Assembly (NCBI RefSeq): GCF_020520425.1 | Contig: NC_079487.1 | Coordinates: forward strand, 113,928,141-113,992,140 | DNA length: 64,000 bases | Direction: 5' to 3' | From: Spinacia oleracea | Taxonomy: Eukaryota; Streptophyta; Magnoliopsida; Caryophyllales; Amaranthaceae | Part shown: positions 48,301 to 59,591 of the stretch, in pieces | Position numbering within the stretch: position 1 is the first letter of the stretch | Layout: every line of letters starts with the position of its first letter | Position numbers and translations under genes: made by a program | Notes under the pieces: generated by a model | What the model saw: the letters and a program-made list of their open reading frames with translations, nothing else | Told to the model about the DNA's origin: nothing | Databases searched by the model: none

Positions 48301-49040
48301 GGTTATGCTTTCACTATTGGTGGTTTAGTTGTCAGTTGGAAAGCTAATTTGCAACCTACAGTGACTTTGTCTAATACAGAAACAGAGTATATGGCATTGA
48401 CAGAAGCAACAAAAGAGGGAACATGGTTGAAAATATTAGTCAATAATTTGGGTCTACATCATGATTAAGCTATAGTGTACTGTGCAAGTCTTAGTGCAAT
48501 CTGTTTAGCTAAGGATCAAGTCCATCATGAGAGGACTAATCACATCGATGTAAGGTATTATTTTATGAGAAGTGAGAAGAGAATTAAGGTGAATAAAGTG
48601 GGTACTGCTGATAACCCAGCCGATATGTTCACCAAGCCGGTTCCACATGGCAAGTTTCAACATTGTTTGGACTTGCTAAATTTTGGGAGTTTTTGATTTC
48701 CCTTTTGAGGGAAAATTCTGAAGCAAAGGAGTTTCTGGTAAATCTGGCAGTATAATGGTGCATCTGGTACATCGGTTATTTGTGAGAGGATTCAAGTCAA
48801 GGTGGAGATTATTAGAATAATACCTTGAATCGGTCAAGCCCCTTACTGCAACGCCCCAACACGTATATATTATTTTGGACTAGGGTTATTTGTTTTGGGC
48901 CTATTTTCTTGGCCTTTCCGCATCTGTCTAGAGAGTACTATATAAACTCTTTAGGTCATAACCAAGTTGTATTCTATAATCTGTACTCCTTAAGATCAAT
49001 AAAGCCGTCCTCTCCTCTGCATGTGGACGTAGCTAACACA
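45340..49040 (+). mobile_element. Copia-type LTR retrotransposon, plus strand (fossil)
   Basis: LTRs are at about 45340-45550 and 48811-49040, sharing ATCGGTCAAGC, CTTACTGCAACG, GCATCTGTCTAGAGAGTACT and the end CTAACACA. The order inside is Copia-type: gag zinc knuckle (about 45845-45890), protease (WILDSGASYHIC, about 45995), integrase, reverse transcriptase (about 47230-47760) and RNase H (about 48260-48690), and a purine tract before the right LTR. It is broken with many breaks. The right LTR holds a segment of about 25 bp absent from the left. No clean target duplication is visible. Confidence 0.9.
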
Positions 49041-52000
49041 TTGTTAGTGAACCACGTTAAATATCTGCGTTCTGTATTTACGTTATTTAATCTTTCTTTG
49101 CTTCCGTTATAACAACATGTTTACTATCGTTTCGTAGTTTCAGTTTTTTGTTTTTCACTAATTAAAAACCAAAGTGTGAAAATAATAAAAGTAATTTCCA
49201 ATTTTTTTTGTAAGGTTTCGAAATCAACATGATTATTATTTCTTGTCAGGAAAAAAAACATAATTGTTATAAGTATCGCTATTTTTAATTCATAATTCAA
49301 TCTAAATTATTTGATTTTCAAAACACACAAATCAATGCAACGTGGGCTTGGCGTCGCACAAGACGCATGCCGCAAGGCCCACGACTCGCACAAAACAACA
49401 TTAGCACACAGGCACGCAAGCGCGCCCATGTGCACGAGAAATGGTCATCTTTTCCCATGTTGCTTCGATGCGATTGGCCAGCGCACGCTGGCACGCCAAC
49501 TCCCTCGCTAGTGCCGCGTTGCTGTGCCTTGCGTGTTGCGTGCATGAAGCTCGCCCGTACGCTTCGCTCAGCCCTCACACACTACCGCCCACATGCAGGC
49601 GGCAAGCCATGCCCATGCGCATGCCAGCGTTGGCTCGCTACCCCTGCCCCTTGTCTCGCTGCTTGCGCGCGCCATAGCCATGGCACGAGGCCATGTTATG
49701 CACACCGCACACACACGAACAACATCCATCGCCCTCGTGCGAGTGGCTTACTCGTCCAGTCGAATATAAAAATCCAATTCAATGCTACGAAACAAAATTT
49801 TCACGATTTAAAATTTTCATAATTTCAACAATTTCAATCATTATTAATTACGAAAAATAATTGAAGTGGGTGATTTATTAAAATTTCAAATAACCCAATT
49901 TATGAAATTTATAAAGCTAGGATAATAATTATTCAAATTTAACGAATGATTATTATCAACAAAAAATTTGAATACTTTAGATAAATCAATCCAAACATTT
50001 AAATCGTTCTAAACATTTAAATTTTAGATTTTTATCAAATTTGGTTTAGGTGATCGATTAAAGTCAACGAATGTAGTCAAAATGTTAATCCTTGAATTTT
50101 TAAATGATCCATTTAAACATGAAATTATATTCCCTTATTGGCCTTATCAAATTTTCAGATCCAACCGATTAATAAAATTAATTTCGATCGTAAAATCATT
50201 AATTTAGGGTTTTCGGAATTAGGATTTATAATTAAAATTTATGAACGAATTAAAACTTCATAATAATTATAAAAATTCAGTAGGACAAGTTTAAATTAAT
50301 TATAAGTCGAGTAGAAATTATAATTAATTTTTAAAGTCTGTAATTATTCACGTTTTAATTGATTAAACACGAAAAACGCCAAAAAAATCATTCTTTGAGG
50401 CTGAATTTCGCAAATCTGAGCTCTTGAGTTCAACTTAGAACGTCGATTCCAATGGATTTAGACTCAGAAAAATTCAAAATCCGACACTTTTCGAAAACAA
50501 TAGTTTTTCACGATTCATCTAATAATCCGGAAAAATAAATTCCGAAAGAAATAAAATTTAAGAAAATTTCGACCACATTCAAAACATGAATTTAATACTA
50601 AATTATACTTTAATACATGAAACTCATGATACCACTATGGGGATTTACAATTAATCTGATTAACAAAGCGGAAACAAATCCCTATGTCAGGATCCATGTA
50701 AAAGTATAGATTAAGCATTACTTACGTTCAATGCGTGAACTTCCTTTTAGTCTACAAACACGAACGAGAACTCTACTTGTATTTCCTCTACAATCGTCCA
50801 TCGACACGTGCGGATCCTGATGCCTTGAATCCGATAGCTTAGATCTTTAATCAAGGTTGTAAGCTTTCGTTTTAATAGAAAAACTCAGTTTGGAGGCACA
50901 AAGAGAATTAGGGTTCTCTAGGTGTCTAGGGTTGAGTGTATGATTAGTTGTGTGTGAAAACGTAGGTATCAGGTTATTAAAATAACCTAGGAAGCATACT
51001 AGACTAGCCGACCAAAAGGCACAAGGCCTTGTGACCGGCCAGCCTTGCGAGCAAGCCCACACACGGACAACACCATAACACTGGTCCATGGGTCGCTCTT
51101 GTGTGGCTGCTGCTCCTGCTGTCCCTGCGCCCACACACAGCCGCAAGGCCATGGACCTGCGCGCTGCTGTGTTGCCGCTGATGTGCCTCGCGCCCATGGG
51201 CCTTGAGTGTTATGCGCACTCGACTTGTCTTTCGGCCAATGTTTTATCATATAGTACTCAATGTCGTAAGATACAATTATTCGTTTCGCCTAGCTTACGA
51301 ATATACACAATACGATATACGATTCCGACCCAACCTTTTATAGTATATTTATGTTTTCCTAACTAATGTCCCCAAAAGACATTAAATGAGCTTCCGATTC
51401 ATTTAATCTGGCGATCTATTTTATGCCATTGTTGTGACCTTGTAGGCTCAGTCAAGAGTAAGATATGAGCCTAGTAAGGTTGATAACTCACTGATTGAAA
51501 GCAATGCTCCAGCTAGCTGTTCCCGATCACTTGATCTCACTGAATTAATTATTCCGTAATTAATCTGAACCTTAGTTCCTTTAAGAACAAAATTATTAAT
51601 TTGGATAAATATATCCAGTTCCATTAAAAAAAAAAACTCAGGCGAGTCATAAGCGGATTTTAGCATCCAATTACGATAAGGACAAAATCCTTAGGCGATT
51701 TATTAGCGGATTTTAAAATCCGATTCCGATAAGAATAAGAATTCTTAAGCAATATATTAGCGGATTTAAAATGCTTAATTTGTCATGCTAAAAAAGAATT
51801 ACGGTAAATTGGTAATGGGTCAAATGGTAGCCCAATATGAGGAATCAAGCCCAATAAGAATTCTTAAGCAATATATTGGCGGATTTAAAATGCTCAATTT
51901 GTTATGCTAAAAAGAATTACGACAAATTGGTAATGGGTCAAATGGTAGCCCGATATGAGGAATTCAACCCATAATAAACCAAAGAGTTTTTCTACGGCGT
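49041..52000 (-). mobile_element. LTR and leader fragment of another LTR retrotransposon (fossil)
   Basis: Read on the minus strand, a TATA-like ACTATAAAAGG (about 51340) lies in a region that ends near 50645, followed by TGGTATCATGAG, which resembles a tRNA-Met primer site. This suggests an LTR of about 1.3 kb (50645 to about 51980) and part of an untranslated leader. Two GC-rich islands (about 49330-49740 and 51000-51220) contrast sharply with the AT-rich surroundings. No protein domain is recognised. The element is a partial, broken copy of unknown family. Confidence 0.4.
51734..51971. repeat. Tandem duplication, about 119 bp period
   Basis: Two copies start AATAAGAATTCTTAAGCAAT and run through GCGGATTTAAAATGCT, GAATTACG and GGTAATGGGTCAAATGGTAG, at 51734 and 51853. 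They differ at a few positions. A further partial unit built on GCGGATTTTA lies just upstream (about 51650-51720). Confidence 0.8.
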
Positions 52001-52461
52001 ACACTTAGATTTCTTTGATTTCTACGTTGTATCCTTGGATTTAAAATCTTCCAAATTGTACCCCTATACTTGTAAAATATAGTCAAAATATAATTATCCT
52101 TGTTGTTAATCTAACGTTTAAAAATTTAAAATATAGTCAACATTATCTTTGTTGCTAATCTAACGCTTAAAAATTTCGTTACTTTTTAACCAAATTAAGG
52201 TTTTTTAATATTATAATTAATCAACATTATGCTTGTTGTGAACCCAATGTTAATGTAGAAAAATCTTGAATTGTTAAAAATATAACCGAACTTGTTAGCA
52301 TTGAGTTGGCTATAAGGATAAAAATGGTTAAAGTGTGCAACTATATGAGTACAATGTGTAAAATTTAAAACGTTTGTGTACAACATAGAAATCAATGAAA
52401 TTAAAGGGTACAACATAGAAAAACCTTAAACCAAAATTGAATGGTAAAACAAATGTGTAAA

Positions 52462-52534
52462 CGCCCACCGTGGGGCTCGAACCCACGACCACAAGGTTAA
52501 GAGCCTTGCGCTCTACCAACTGAGCTAGACGGGC
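52462..52534 (-). tRNA. tRNA-Lys (anticodon CUU)
   Basis: On the minus strand the 73-nt sequence begins GCCCGTCTAGCTCAGTTGG and ends GGTGGGCG. The acceptor stem GCCCGTC pairs with GGTGGGC. The D arm (GCTCAGTTGGTAGAGC), the anticodon loop CTCTTAA with CTT, and the T arm (GTGGGTTCGAGCCCCAC) are all present. A and B boxes are intact, no CCA is encoded, and there is no intron. It looks functional. No clear T-run terminator is seen in the first bases downstream. Confidence 0.95.
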
Positions 52535-53752
52535 TTGGTTGATTATAAAATGTTTTATCTATCAATTTAATGCACTGTATTTTGTTTTTTGGAAAAAAAT
52601 AACACAGATGTGAAAGAAGTTTGGAAAATTGCCAAAAAAAACTGGAGACTTCCCCTCAATGTTTAACTTTTCATGATTAGGTTACCATTCGAGCTTAATA
52701 TAAAGTGCAACATTTTATTTATTTATAAATATTTATTATCACTGTTATTATATTGTTACAGAGTAGTTATATTTTTTCCAAGTTACAACTTTATGGAATT
52801 ATAGTAATTTTGATAAATAAATTTATTGTTACCAAATAATTCAGGCTCGTAAAAGGTCATGTTTTGTTCACCGAAAAATAAGTTCAGTTAAGTTTAAATA
52901 AATTTATAAAAGATAAGTTCATGAAAAATAAAGATCGCTCGAGTACAATGTATAACTAAAATAATTGAAGTTCTGATAATTCCAGCTCAAGTTAGTCAGA
53001 TAAGATTAGTTCAAAAAAAATAAGTGAAGACAGGTGAAAAAAGCACACCTCAAATCTATGTAATACTACAAATAAGGAATACGAAATTCCTCTAAAGAGT
53101 ACGAGACTCGAATATAAATGGTGACAACATTTTATCAAGAGTTCATGTAACGAAGAATTTGGGATCGGAACATAATACGAATATGTAGCCCAAATAATAT
53201 TGATGGTGATACAATGGTTGTAAGTTTGTAACTGGATTTCATCCCTTTCCCTCTTTTCCTTTCTCCTTGGCAGACCTGTCTTTGAGGGAGCATAAACAAC
53301 CCTGCTGTACATGATCCCTTTATAGGGACCCCAAACCAAGAAAGTCCACTTTATATAAGTATTAGATTTTTTTGTTACACATGATTGTTTTTTTTTTTGG
53401 ATGATCGTATATAGAGTATATATTTGTCGTGAATCATATATTCATACTATATTTGTCGTTGATCATATATTCATATTTAGGGGCCAAAATTTTGTATCTG
53501 TACGGGCATCCGAAAATTTAAGATGGCCCTGCTCCCTAGTTAAATTAATTTGTTAGGTGTTTGGCAAGAGTTTCGTTTTCGGCTCTTTAAGACAAGCTTG
53601 TTTAGTCTTTTTGCTTGGTTTGGCCTTGCGTTTAGTTGGTGGGTTTCCTCTGTTTAAGTTGGTGTTGATAGTTCCTTAGCCTTTAGCCAGGTCCTTTTAG
53701 AGTCGTTCTCACATGGGGGTAAATGAAAGAGTTTTATGTGTTGTGTGTTCTA
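52535..53752. other. Intergenic, no gene seen
   Basis: AT-rich sequence. A stretch at 52860-53040 repeats AAGTTCA and AATAAGTTCA motifs like the MITE family at 2281, and is probably a decayed copy. Confidence 0.3.
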
Positions 53753-53994
53753 TTTGTTCAACGGATTTTTCATGAAATACCCCTCAATTTTCACGAAATT
53801 TACCAAATGCCCCTCGACTTTTAGAAATTCACCAAATGCCCCTCACAAACGACTTAATACCCAGAGTACCCTTACACTTAACGGACGTTAAGTCTCCGTT
53901 AGCATGACTTTACTATTTTGCCCTTATTCCATGACACATTTCAATTCGCATTCTCTCTCTTCTACTTTTAACTCCCCAAACTCTCTCACGAAGT

Positions 53995-54300
53995 AGAAGA
54001 AGGCCGCCGCCGCCGAGAAAGATCCGACTGAGAAGAAGCCAAAGGCCGTCAAGAAGAAGAAGAAGGAAGGAGAAGAAGGTTGTCTCCGTCGCCGAGAAAG
54101 GTCTGACTGAGAAGAAGCCAAAGGCCGACAAGAAGAAGAAGAAGAAGAAGAAGAAGAAGAAGAAGAAGGGAGGAGAAGAAGGTCACCGCCGAGAAAGCCT
54201 GCCGAGAAGAAGCCTGCGGAGATGAAGAAGGCCGCCGTTGGAGACAAGAAGAGCGTCGATACTTGCAATTAAGATCTAAATCTTCAAGGTTCTTAAGCAT
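53995..54300 (+). pseudogene. Captured histone H2B N-terminal fragment
   Basis: The sequence encodes the Lys/Ala/Pro-rich tail typical of plant H2B (AEKDPTEKKPKA, repeated as AEK, LTEKKPKAD), followed by the start of the histone fold. GTCGATACTTGCAA, then AAGATCTAAATCTTCAAGG and TTCTTAAGCA correspond to the H2B region V-E/D-T-Y-K-I-Y-I-F-K-V-L-K. A GAA/AAG trinucleotide run (54129-54170) has expanded within the tail. A 2-bp insertion and an in-frame stop break the fold part, and the rest of H2B is missing. After it, ACATAGATTGAAAATTTCAA is tandemly repeated twice (54298-54360). Confidence 0.75.
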
Positions 54301-54599
54301 AGATTGAAAATTTCAATTGGGTATTTTTCCAACATAGATTGAAAATTTCAATTGGGTATTTTTGAAAACCAATATTGTTGGTTTAATCTGTTCAATATTG
54401 TTGTCTTGTGAGGTAAATTAGTTAAAAAATCGCGTGTTTCATTGAATTTAACTCTTCTTTTGTTAATGGGTTTGCTATAATATCTTTGAATTATGACGGG
54501 AAGCAGACGGATGGCGATGTTTAGGCACAATGTAAAGTCATCAGTTGTGAAGTCTGGAGTACGTACACTGCTGCAACATATACACAGCTTCGAAACTAG

Positions 54600-55100
54600 G
54601 AAAATTCACTACCTTTATAGCAATTTTTTGGTATCACTTGCAGTTCGGACTGATAAATTGATCATCATATTCTGCAATAACTCTGCAAAATGTTCATGGT
54701 TCCTAGTTATGTTTAGCCTATTTTCAATGACAAGTTTTGGCGAGTCTTCCATTTTTCCGCCGAAGGACTCATCGGAGTATCTTACTATGCACTCGTTCTA
54801 CCATATCAAAGCCACTTTCTTCCAAGGACAGTATGATCGATCGTTGTAAAGCCACAATGGCAGCAACCACACAATCTTTGCAGGATGTCGAGTTTAAGTC
54901 CCCGCGACATAGAAAAATACTGTAGACAGTATCATGTGCCTTGTGGCCGTCCATATACGAAGTAATAGTTAAAATTGTTACTACTTATGGAAGCAGTTGA
55001 GGCGAGAGAAACAAATAGTGCCTTGAGATTCATCTCGAATGAGCTATTTGGAAGATACTTTGTTTTACTTGGACATATACTATTTAAATAGATTGGGGCA
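54600..55100 (-). pseudogene. Captured DUF26 (Gnk2-type) cysteine-rich receptor-like kinase fragment
   Basis: On the minus strand, SFEMNLKALFVSLASTAS (about 55040) and then DTVYSIFLCRGD, SCKDCVVAAI (54930-54860) match the DUF26 pattern of N-x-x-F-x-x-NL-x-x-L followed by YGLFLCRGD and C-x-x-C. Further on, NECIVRYSDESF (about 54800) and HFAELLQNMMINL (about 54660) match the end of one domain and the start of the second. The frame changes at least twice (near 54945 and near 54800), so it cannot make a protein. It is a fragment of a CRK ectodomain. Confidence 0.75.
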
Positions 55101-56977
55101 GCTTTAATTTTTTTTTTTTTTTTTTTGGTAAGGAAAGAAAACCCAGGCGGACTACCTGACACCATCCTTTCGAATGGGTGAATTACAATGACTTCGAGCT
55201 AATAACATACTTCTTGTAAAATCGAACGTACAATGAAACTACGCTCTAGCCTCGTACTACCCCAGCCCCAGTTCCAAGAAAACTTGGTGAAAAGACTTTT
55301 CAAAGATATACGATTAGCCGAACGGTATATGATGACGCTCCATCCTCCGGAAGAATACAAACCCGAAGCCAAAGAAAGTACACTAAAAAAATAAATTAAA
55401 AAAAAAAAACTAACTGCACAGCTAACAAAGAAAGTACACTAAAAACTACAAAAAACTAAAAAATGAGGTAATTACAAATACACAAAGTAACTTAGAAACT
55501 CCACGATCCGAAGCAGAGTTGAGTGAAGTATTAATTACTTGTCTGCCAATTATCTAGATGGATCAACTCCATGATTTTGGGAGGTGAATTTACCAAACAA
55601 CTGTAGAGATAATTAAGAAATCCAAAGCTCGAAGGTATCAAGCAATAAAAGTCAGAAGCTCTTTTATTAGTGGAAAGAAAATAGACTGGTAGTGCTCTAT
55701 TTATATTTGTCTTTGAATCCCTCCTAAAACCAGTGATTATTGACATATCAACTTTGTAATTTTGTTGATTACACCACTTCATTGAACAAAGTTATCCTAA
55801 TTGAGTTTTAAAAATCCTGGTTATAACAGATTCAACGAGTATGAATTTAAGGCTTAATGACCTTACCAATACTACTCTTGTTAGGTTGGCCATAAAACTT
55901 GAAGTAATCAGTTAAATGACAGAGATAACAATGAAATAGCAGGACTATAATATGCGACTGAAATGGCGGAACACCCAGAGAACACCCAAAGGTAATTTTT
56001 AGATTTGGGCATTTGGTGAATTATGTTTTAATTTAGGGGTATTTGGTGAAATAATTTACAATATAGGGGCATTTGATGAATTAGAAAGTAGGCTAACGGA
56101 GGACTACACGACGCATCATTAGTAAGGGTAGTTTGGGTATTATGTTAAAGGTGAGGGGCATTTGGTGAATTTCTGAAAGTCGAGAGGCAATTGGTGAATT
56201 TCGTGAAAATTGAGGGGGTATTTCATGAAAAATCCGTTTGTTCAATTGTTGTGTTGGAGGTGAAGTGTGTAATGCAAGAGTGTGTAGCACAAAGGGAGTA
56301 TAATATTCACGTCGCTAGTAAAGAATCCCCGCGTCTTTCTCATGGTTTATGAACAATCAGGTTCTCCCAATTCTCCCAGTTCAGCAAAAGGTTTAAAAAA
56401 AATTCTTACAAGTTTAATCAAGCGCTTATTGCTTTCTAGTGAGTTGGTTTGAAGGAGCTTCTAAAGCTCAATGTAGTAGTGTTTCATACTTTATTTCTAG
56501 TTTGTAATTTTGTTCGTTTAATCTTGTGTGAAAAAAAAATCCCCTTTTATCATCAATTGCGTAGAACACATGAATATTGTCATTCACAAGAACTAAGTTT
56601 GTACAGGCGTACAATCGATGAAGAAATCCTCTATACGTATCTTCTTTTACAGACTACAAAAGATGCGTCATCATGTTTTATCTTATTATCTTAATCACTT
56701 GCAAAAATAACAAAAGAACTATCGGTACAATAACAAACACAAAATTATGCTTAAGACAACACATGCGTTTATATTTAAATTGTCCGTTGATAAATTTTAT
56801 AAACAAAAAATTATACTCCTTAACACTTTCATGATTTCCCATTAGCTCACTGATTTTTGTGTTGACATGTAACATTGTTAATAAATGTCGTGTTAGTTGA
56901 AATTTAGTAAATTGAATTTATTAATACGATGTCAATGTACTTTGAAATTATCATAAACTAATATAATGATCCATTCT

Positions 56978-57170
56978 TTTTTTTTAAGCATAGTACACCC
57001 GGTTCACCGGAGCTTAGCTCCGACTACATCCGGATCCGATCCGTGTCGCACATCTTGCTTGTGGTGGGTGAGTCTCCCAACAAGAGTTTTTGCATACGAC
57101 GAGACTCGAACCCGAGATCTCCCTTAAGCGACATCAAACTGCTTACCACTTGAGCCAACTCTATGTTGGT
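56978..57170 (-). mobile_element. tRNA-derived SINE with 16-bp target duplication
   Basis: Read on the minus strand it begins near TAGAGTTGGCTCAAGTGGTA, has the B box GGGTTCGAGTC, and ends GGTGTACTATGCTTAAAAAA. The duplication TATAATGAT[CT]CATTCT flanks it at 56962-56977 and 57171-57186 with one mismatch. The tail and body differ from the SINE at 42928, so this is another family or subfamily. Confidence 0.85.
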
Positions 57171-57187
57171 TATAATGATTCATTCTA

Positions 57188-58667
57188 CGGATTTTTCATG
57201 AAATACCCCTGAATTTTTGCAAAATTCACCAAATGCCCCTCGACTTTCAGAAATTCACCAAATGCCCTCCACTTTTTAACAAATGCACAAGATACCCTTA
57301 TTCATAAACTTAATACACAATATGCCATTAATGAAGATTTTCCGTCAGCTCCGTTAACTTTTCCGTTAACTTTTTTCTTAACTAAACTAATTAACTCCTA
57401 ATTAATCTAATTTACTATTAAAAAAAATCAACTGCCAACCCACCACTAACCTTCCTCCTCGCCCCTTTTATCTTCCCTTTCTCTTTCTTCCATGGATCTT
57501 CCCTTTCTCCTTCTTCCATGGATGTCTAATCCCTGCCACACCATCGATATGTCTACTGTCGTCTCCTACCTCGCATGTGCCTGCCTCTGCAACTTCTCTG
57601 ATTTTCTGAGCTTCCTCTCCTCTTTCCCTTACAAATTTTGGGGAAAAAAAATCAAACAAACCCTCACAAGTTCAGGGAACATATGGAGAGAGAACTAAAA
57701 TTCTGGAAATTAAATCAACCATAAATACAATTGGAGAGGAGGAGTGCAATTGGGTTACTTCAACTAATTAATTTACCCTTGGTCCCTTTCAATAACACTG
57801 ACAAAATCCCTCTCATCAATTCCACAGACATTCGAGAATTTCATCTCCAAATTAATCTTCCAAGATATACCTTCACAATAATTGATTTTGATTTCTTGAA
57901 ATTAATGAAGAGGTGATTGAAGCAACAACAACTCATACCGACAACCAACCTGCTGCGGCGGTGCCGAAAAATTGAGAAGGAGAGGAGGTGCATCGGCGGA
58001 AAAAGCAGGGGAAGACGAAAATCGATCGGAGCACAGCCGTAACAGCCGCGGCAAGCGGGTCTTCAATGCAGCCCCACCTCCAATTTTAGTATCACTGTTA
58101 CAGTTTCTGGCAACATATTCACCACCGCAAACTTATAAGCAACAACCATGAAAACAACAACATATGGAAATTCACGATTAACGATGGTGATGATACAATC
58201 AGAGGGATGAAGACCTTGTTTGATGGAGTTGTGATGCACCAGATCAAATCCCGTATATAAGGCTCTGCGAATTGGGTCTGTTTATTTTCATAGGTTGGTG
58301 AAGGGGAGAGGAATAGGAATAGGGGTAGTGAAGGGGATGAGGAGAGAGAAAGGGGATGACCATGGTGGTGACTGCCATGGCTGCCATGGTTTTCATTTGG
58401 GAAAGAGAATGAACGGTAGAGAGAGAGAAAAACACAAGGGATTTTTTATTTTTTATTTTTAATTTAATTAGGATAATTAGATAAGTTAGGAATAATAGAG
58501 TTAATTAGGGGTAAAGTTGACGGTAATCTAACAGAATTGACAGAAAATGCTCATTAAGGGTATCTTGTGTATTTGTTAAAAAGTGGAGGGCATTTGGTGA
58601 ATTTCTGAAAGTCGAGGGGCATTTGGTGAATTTTGCAAAAATTCAGGGGTATTTCATGAAAAATCCG
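57188..58667. mobile_element. MULE of the same family as the Pack-MULE
   Basis: The ends CGGATTTTTCATGAAATACC and its inverted copy are identical to those of the element at 53762. The 9-bp duplication TTCATTCTA lies at 57179-57187 and 58668-58676. TIRs run about 120 bp or more. The interior (about 57420-58440) has CT-rich and GA-rich stretches with short open frames (for example 57468-57659 minus and 58244-58435 minus) that could be captured DNA, but I recognise no gene. No transposase is seen. Confidence 0.88.
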
Positions 58668-58676
58668 TTCATTCTA

Positions 58677-59591
58677 TTCATGCCACCTTTATACATGAAC
58701 AGCAAAAAAAAAAAAAAATTAATTTTAATTTTGTATACGGAGTAATTCATATGTTACTACCTTAAAACTTTGAGCAAGTTAATTTAACTTTTATATCATT
58801 TGTAATCATACTGACCTAATGAGATATTCTCCTACCACAAACTTTTCAGAAAGACCGATCTACGATAATATATTCTGTGGCGGCTTAAAAGAGGAAGGTT
58901 ATCCACACCTGTTCTGTTATTTTAGTTACCCTTATTGATGTTATAAGTTTTCTTTATTGTAGTTATAAGTTACCTTATTTGATCAAATGGTAGAGCAATG
59001 TATTATATTGTACATGGTGTGGGGTCAAACACTACGTAACCTACTACCTATATTACACCTATGTATTGGTATATATTTTCATTGTTGGTGTTGTATTGGT
59101 CATAGTTATAACTTGTAACAAGCATATCACTTTTGATCATGTCACTTCATTGTTCATTGTTAGGGTTGCATTTTTCAATGGTTAGGGTCACATTTATCCT
59201 TGAGTGAGGTAACTTTAGTCCTCGAATAAGGTCACTTATCTTTGGCCTGGTTCACTTTTATATTTGGATGTACAGTAAAATACCGTAGATCGGGGGCACA
59301 CAATTTTTTTTTCCTCCTACTGATTAGTAAGACTGTACAAAGTCTTTATACAATACGGAGTAGGATTCATGTTCGAATCCCCTCCATATTTGATTTGTTA
59401 TCTCATTAAATGCAAGCGCTCTACCTTAGATTCCAAGTTACTCTTATTTTTAATTACCTCTAGTAGTGACGTTGCTTTTTTTATTTGGGAAAAAATAAAT
59501 CAGTGTAAGAAAAAGAAAAAAAAGAGTTAATAAAAGTTCGTTGGGCAGGAGTCAAATTCTGTGAAACAGGGAAGATAGAGAGACGGCGGAG
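58677..59591. other. Upstream region of ALG5
   Basis: No gene is seen. A tRNA-like stretch at about 58978-59035 (TTGATCAAATGGTAGAGC then GTGGGGTCAAACAC) may be a decayed SINE. The last 100 bp before the ATG are purine-rich and plausible as a 5' UTR. Confidence 0.35.

Larger units (their letters stand above)
53762..56236. mobile_element. Pack-MULE with fragments of two host genes
   Basis: The ends CGGATTTTTCATGAAATACC and its inverted copy extend as TIRs of about 100 bp with the unit TTCACCAAATGCCCCTCGAC. The perfect 9-bp duplication TTTGTTCAA lies at 53753-53761 and 56237-56245. No transposase is visible. Inside are a histone H2B tail fragment (about 53995-54300, plus) and a DUF26 receptor-like kinase fragment (about 55100-54600, minus). 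This is the definition of a Pack-MULE. A poly(T) tract (55109-55127) followed by non-coding sequence to about 55400 may be a separate retroposon inserted later (minus strand, poly(A) tail). Confidence 0.88.

Noticed and set aside
49311-49822. Overlapping open frames on both strands, up to 151 codons
   Set aside because: The frames are open because the GC-rich island lacks stop codons. Composition is Cys/His/Arg-rich in all frames and no domain is recognisable.
50847-51366. Overlapping frames rich in Ala/Gly/Arg
   Set aside because: Same cause as at 49.3 kb: a GC-rich island in LTR-type sequence with frames open on both strands.
53913-54300. Serine- and leucine-rich minus-strand reading frames
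   Set aside because: They are antisense to the GAA/AAG-rich histone H2B tail fragment, and the poly-Ser and poly-Leu runs come from the trinucleotide expansion.
58978-59035. tRNA-like stretch with A- and B-box resemblance
   Set aside because: It does not form acceptor or anticodon stems. At most it is a decayed SINE head.
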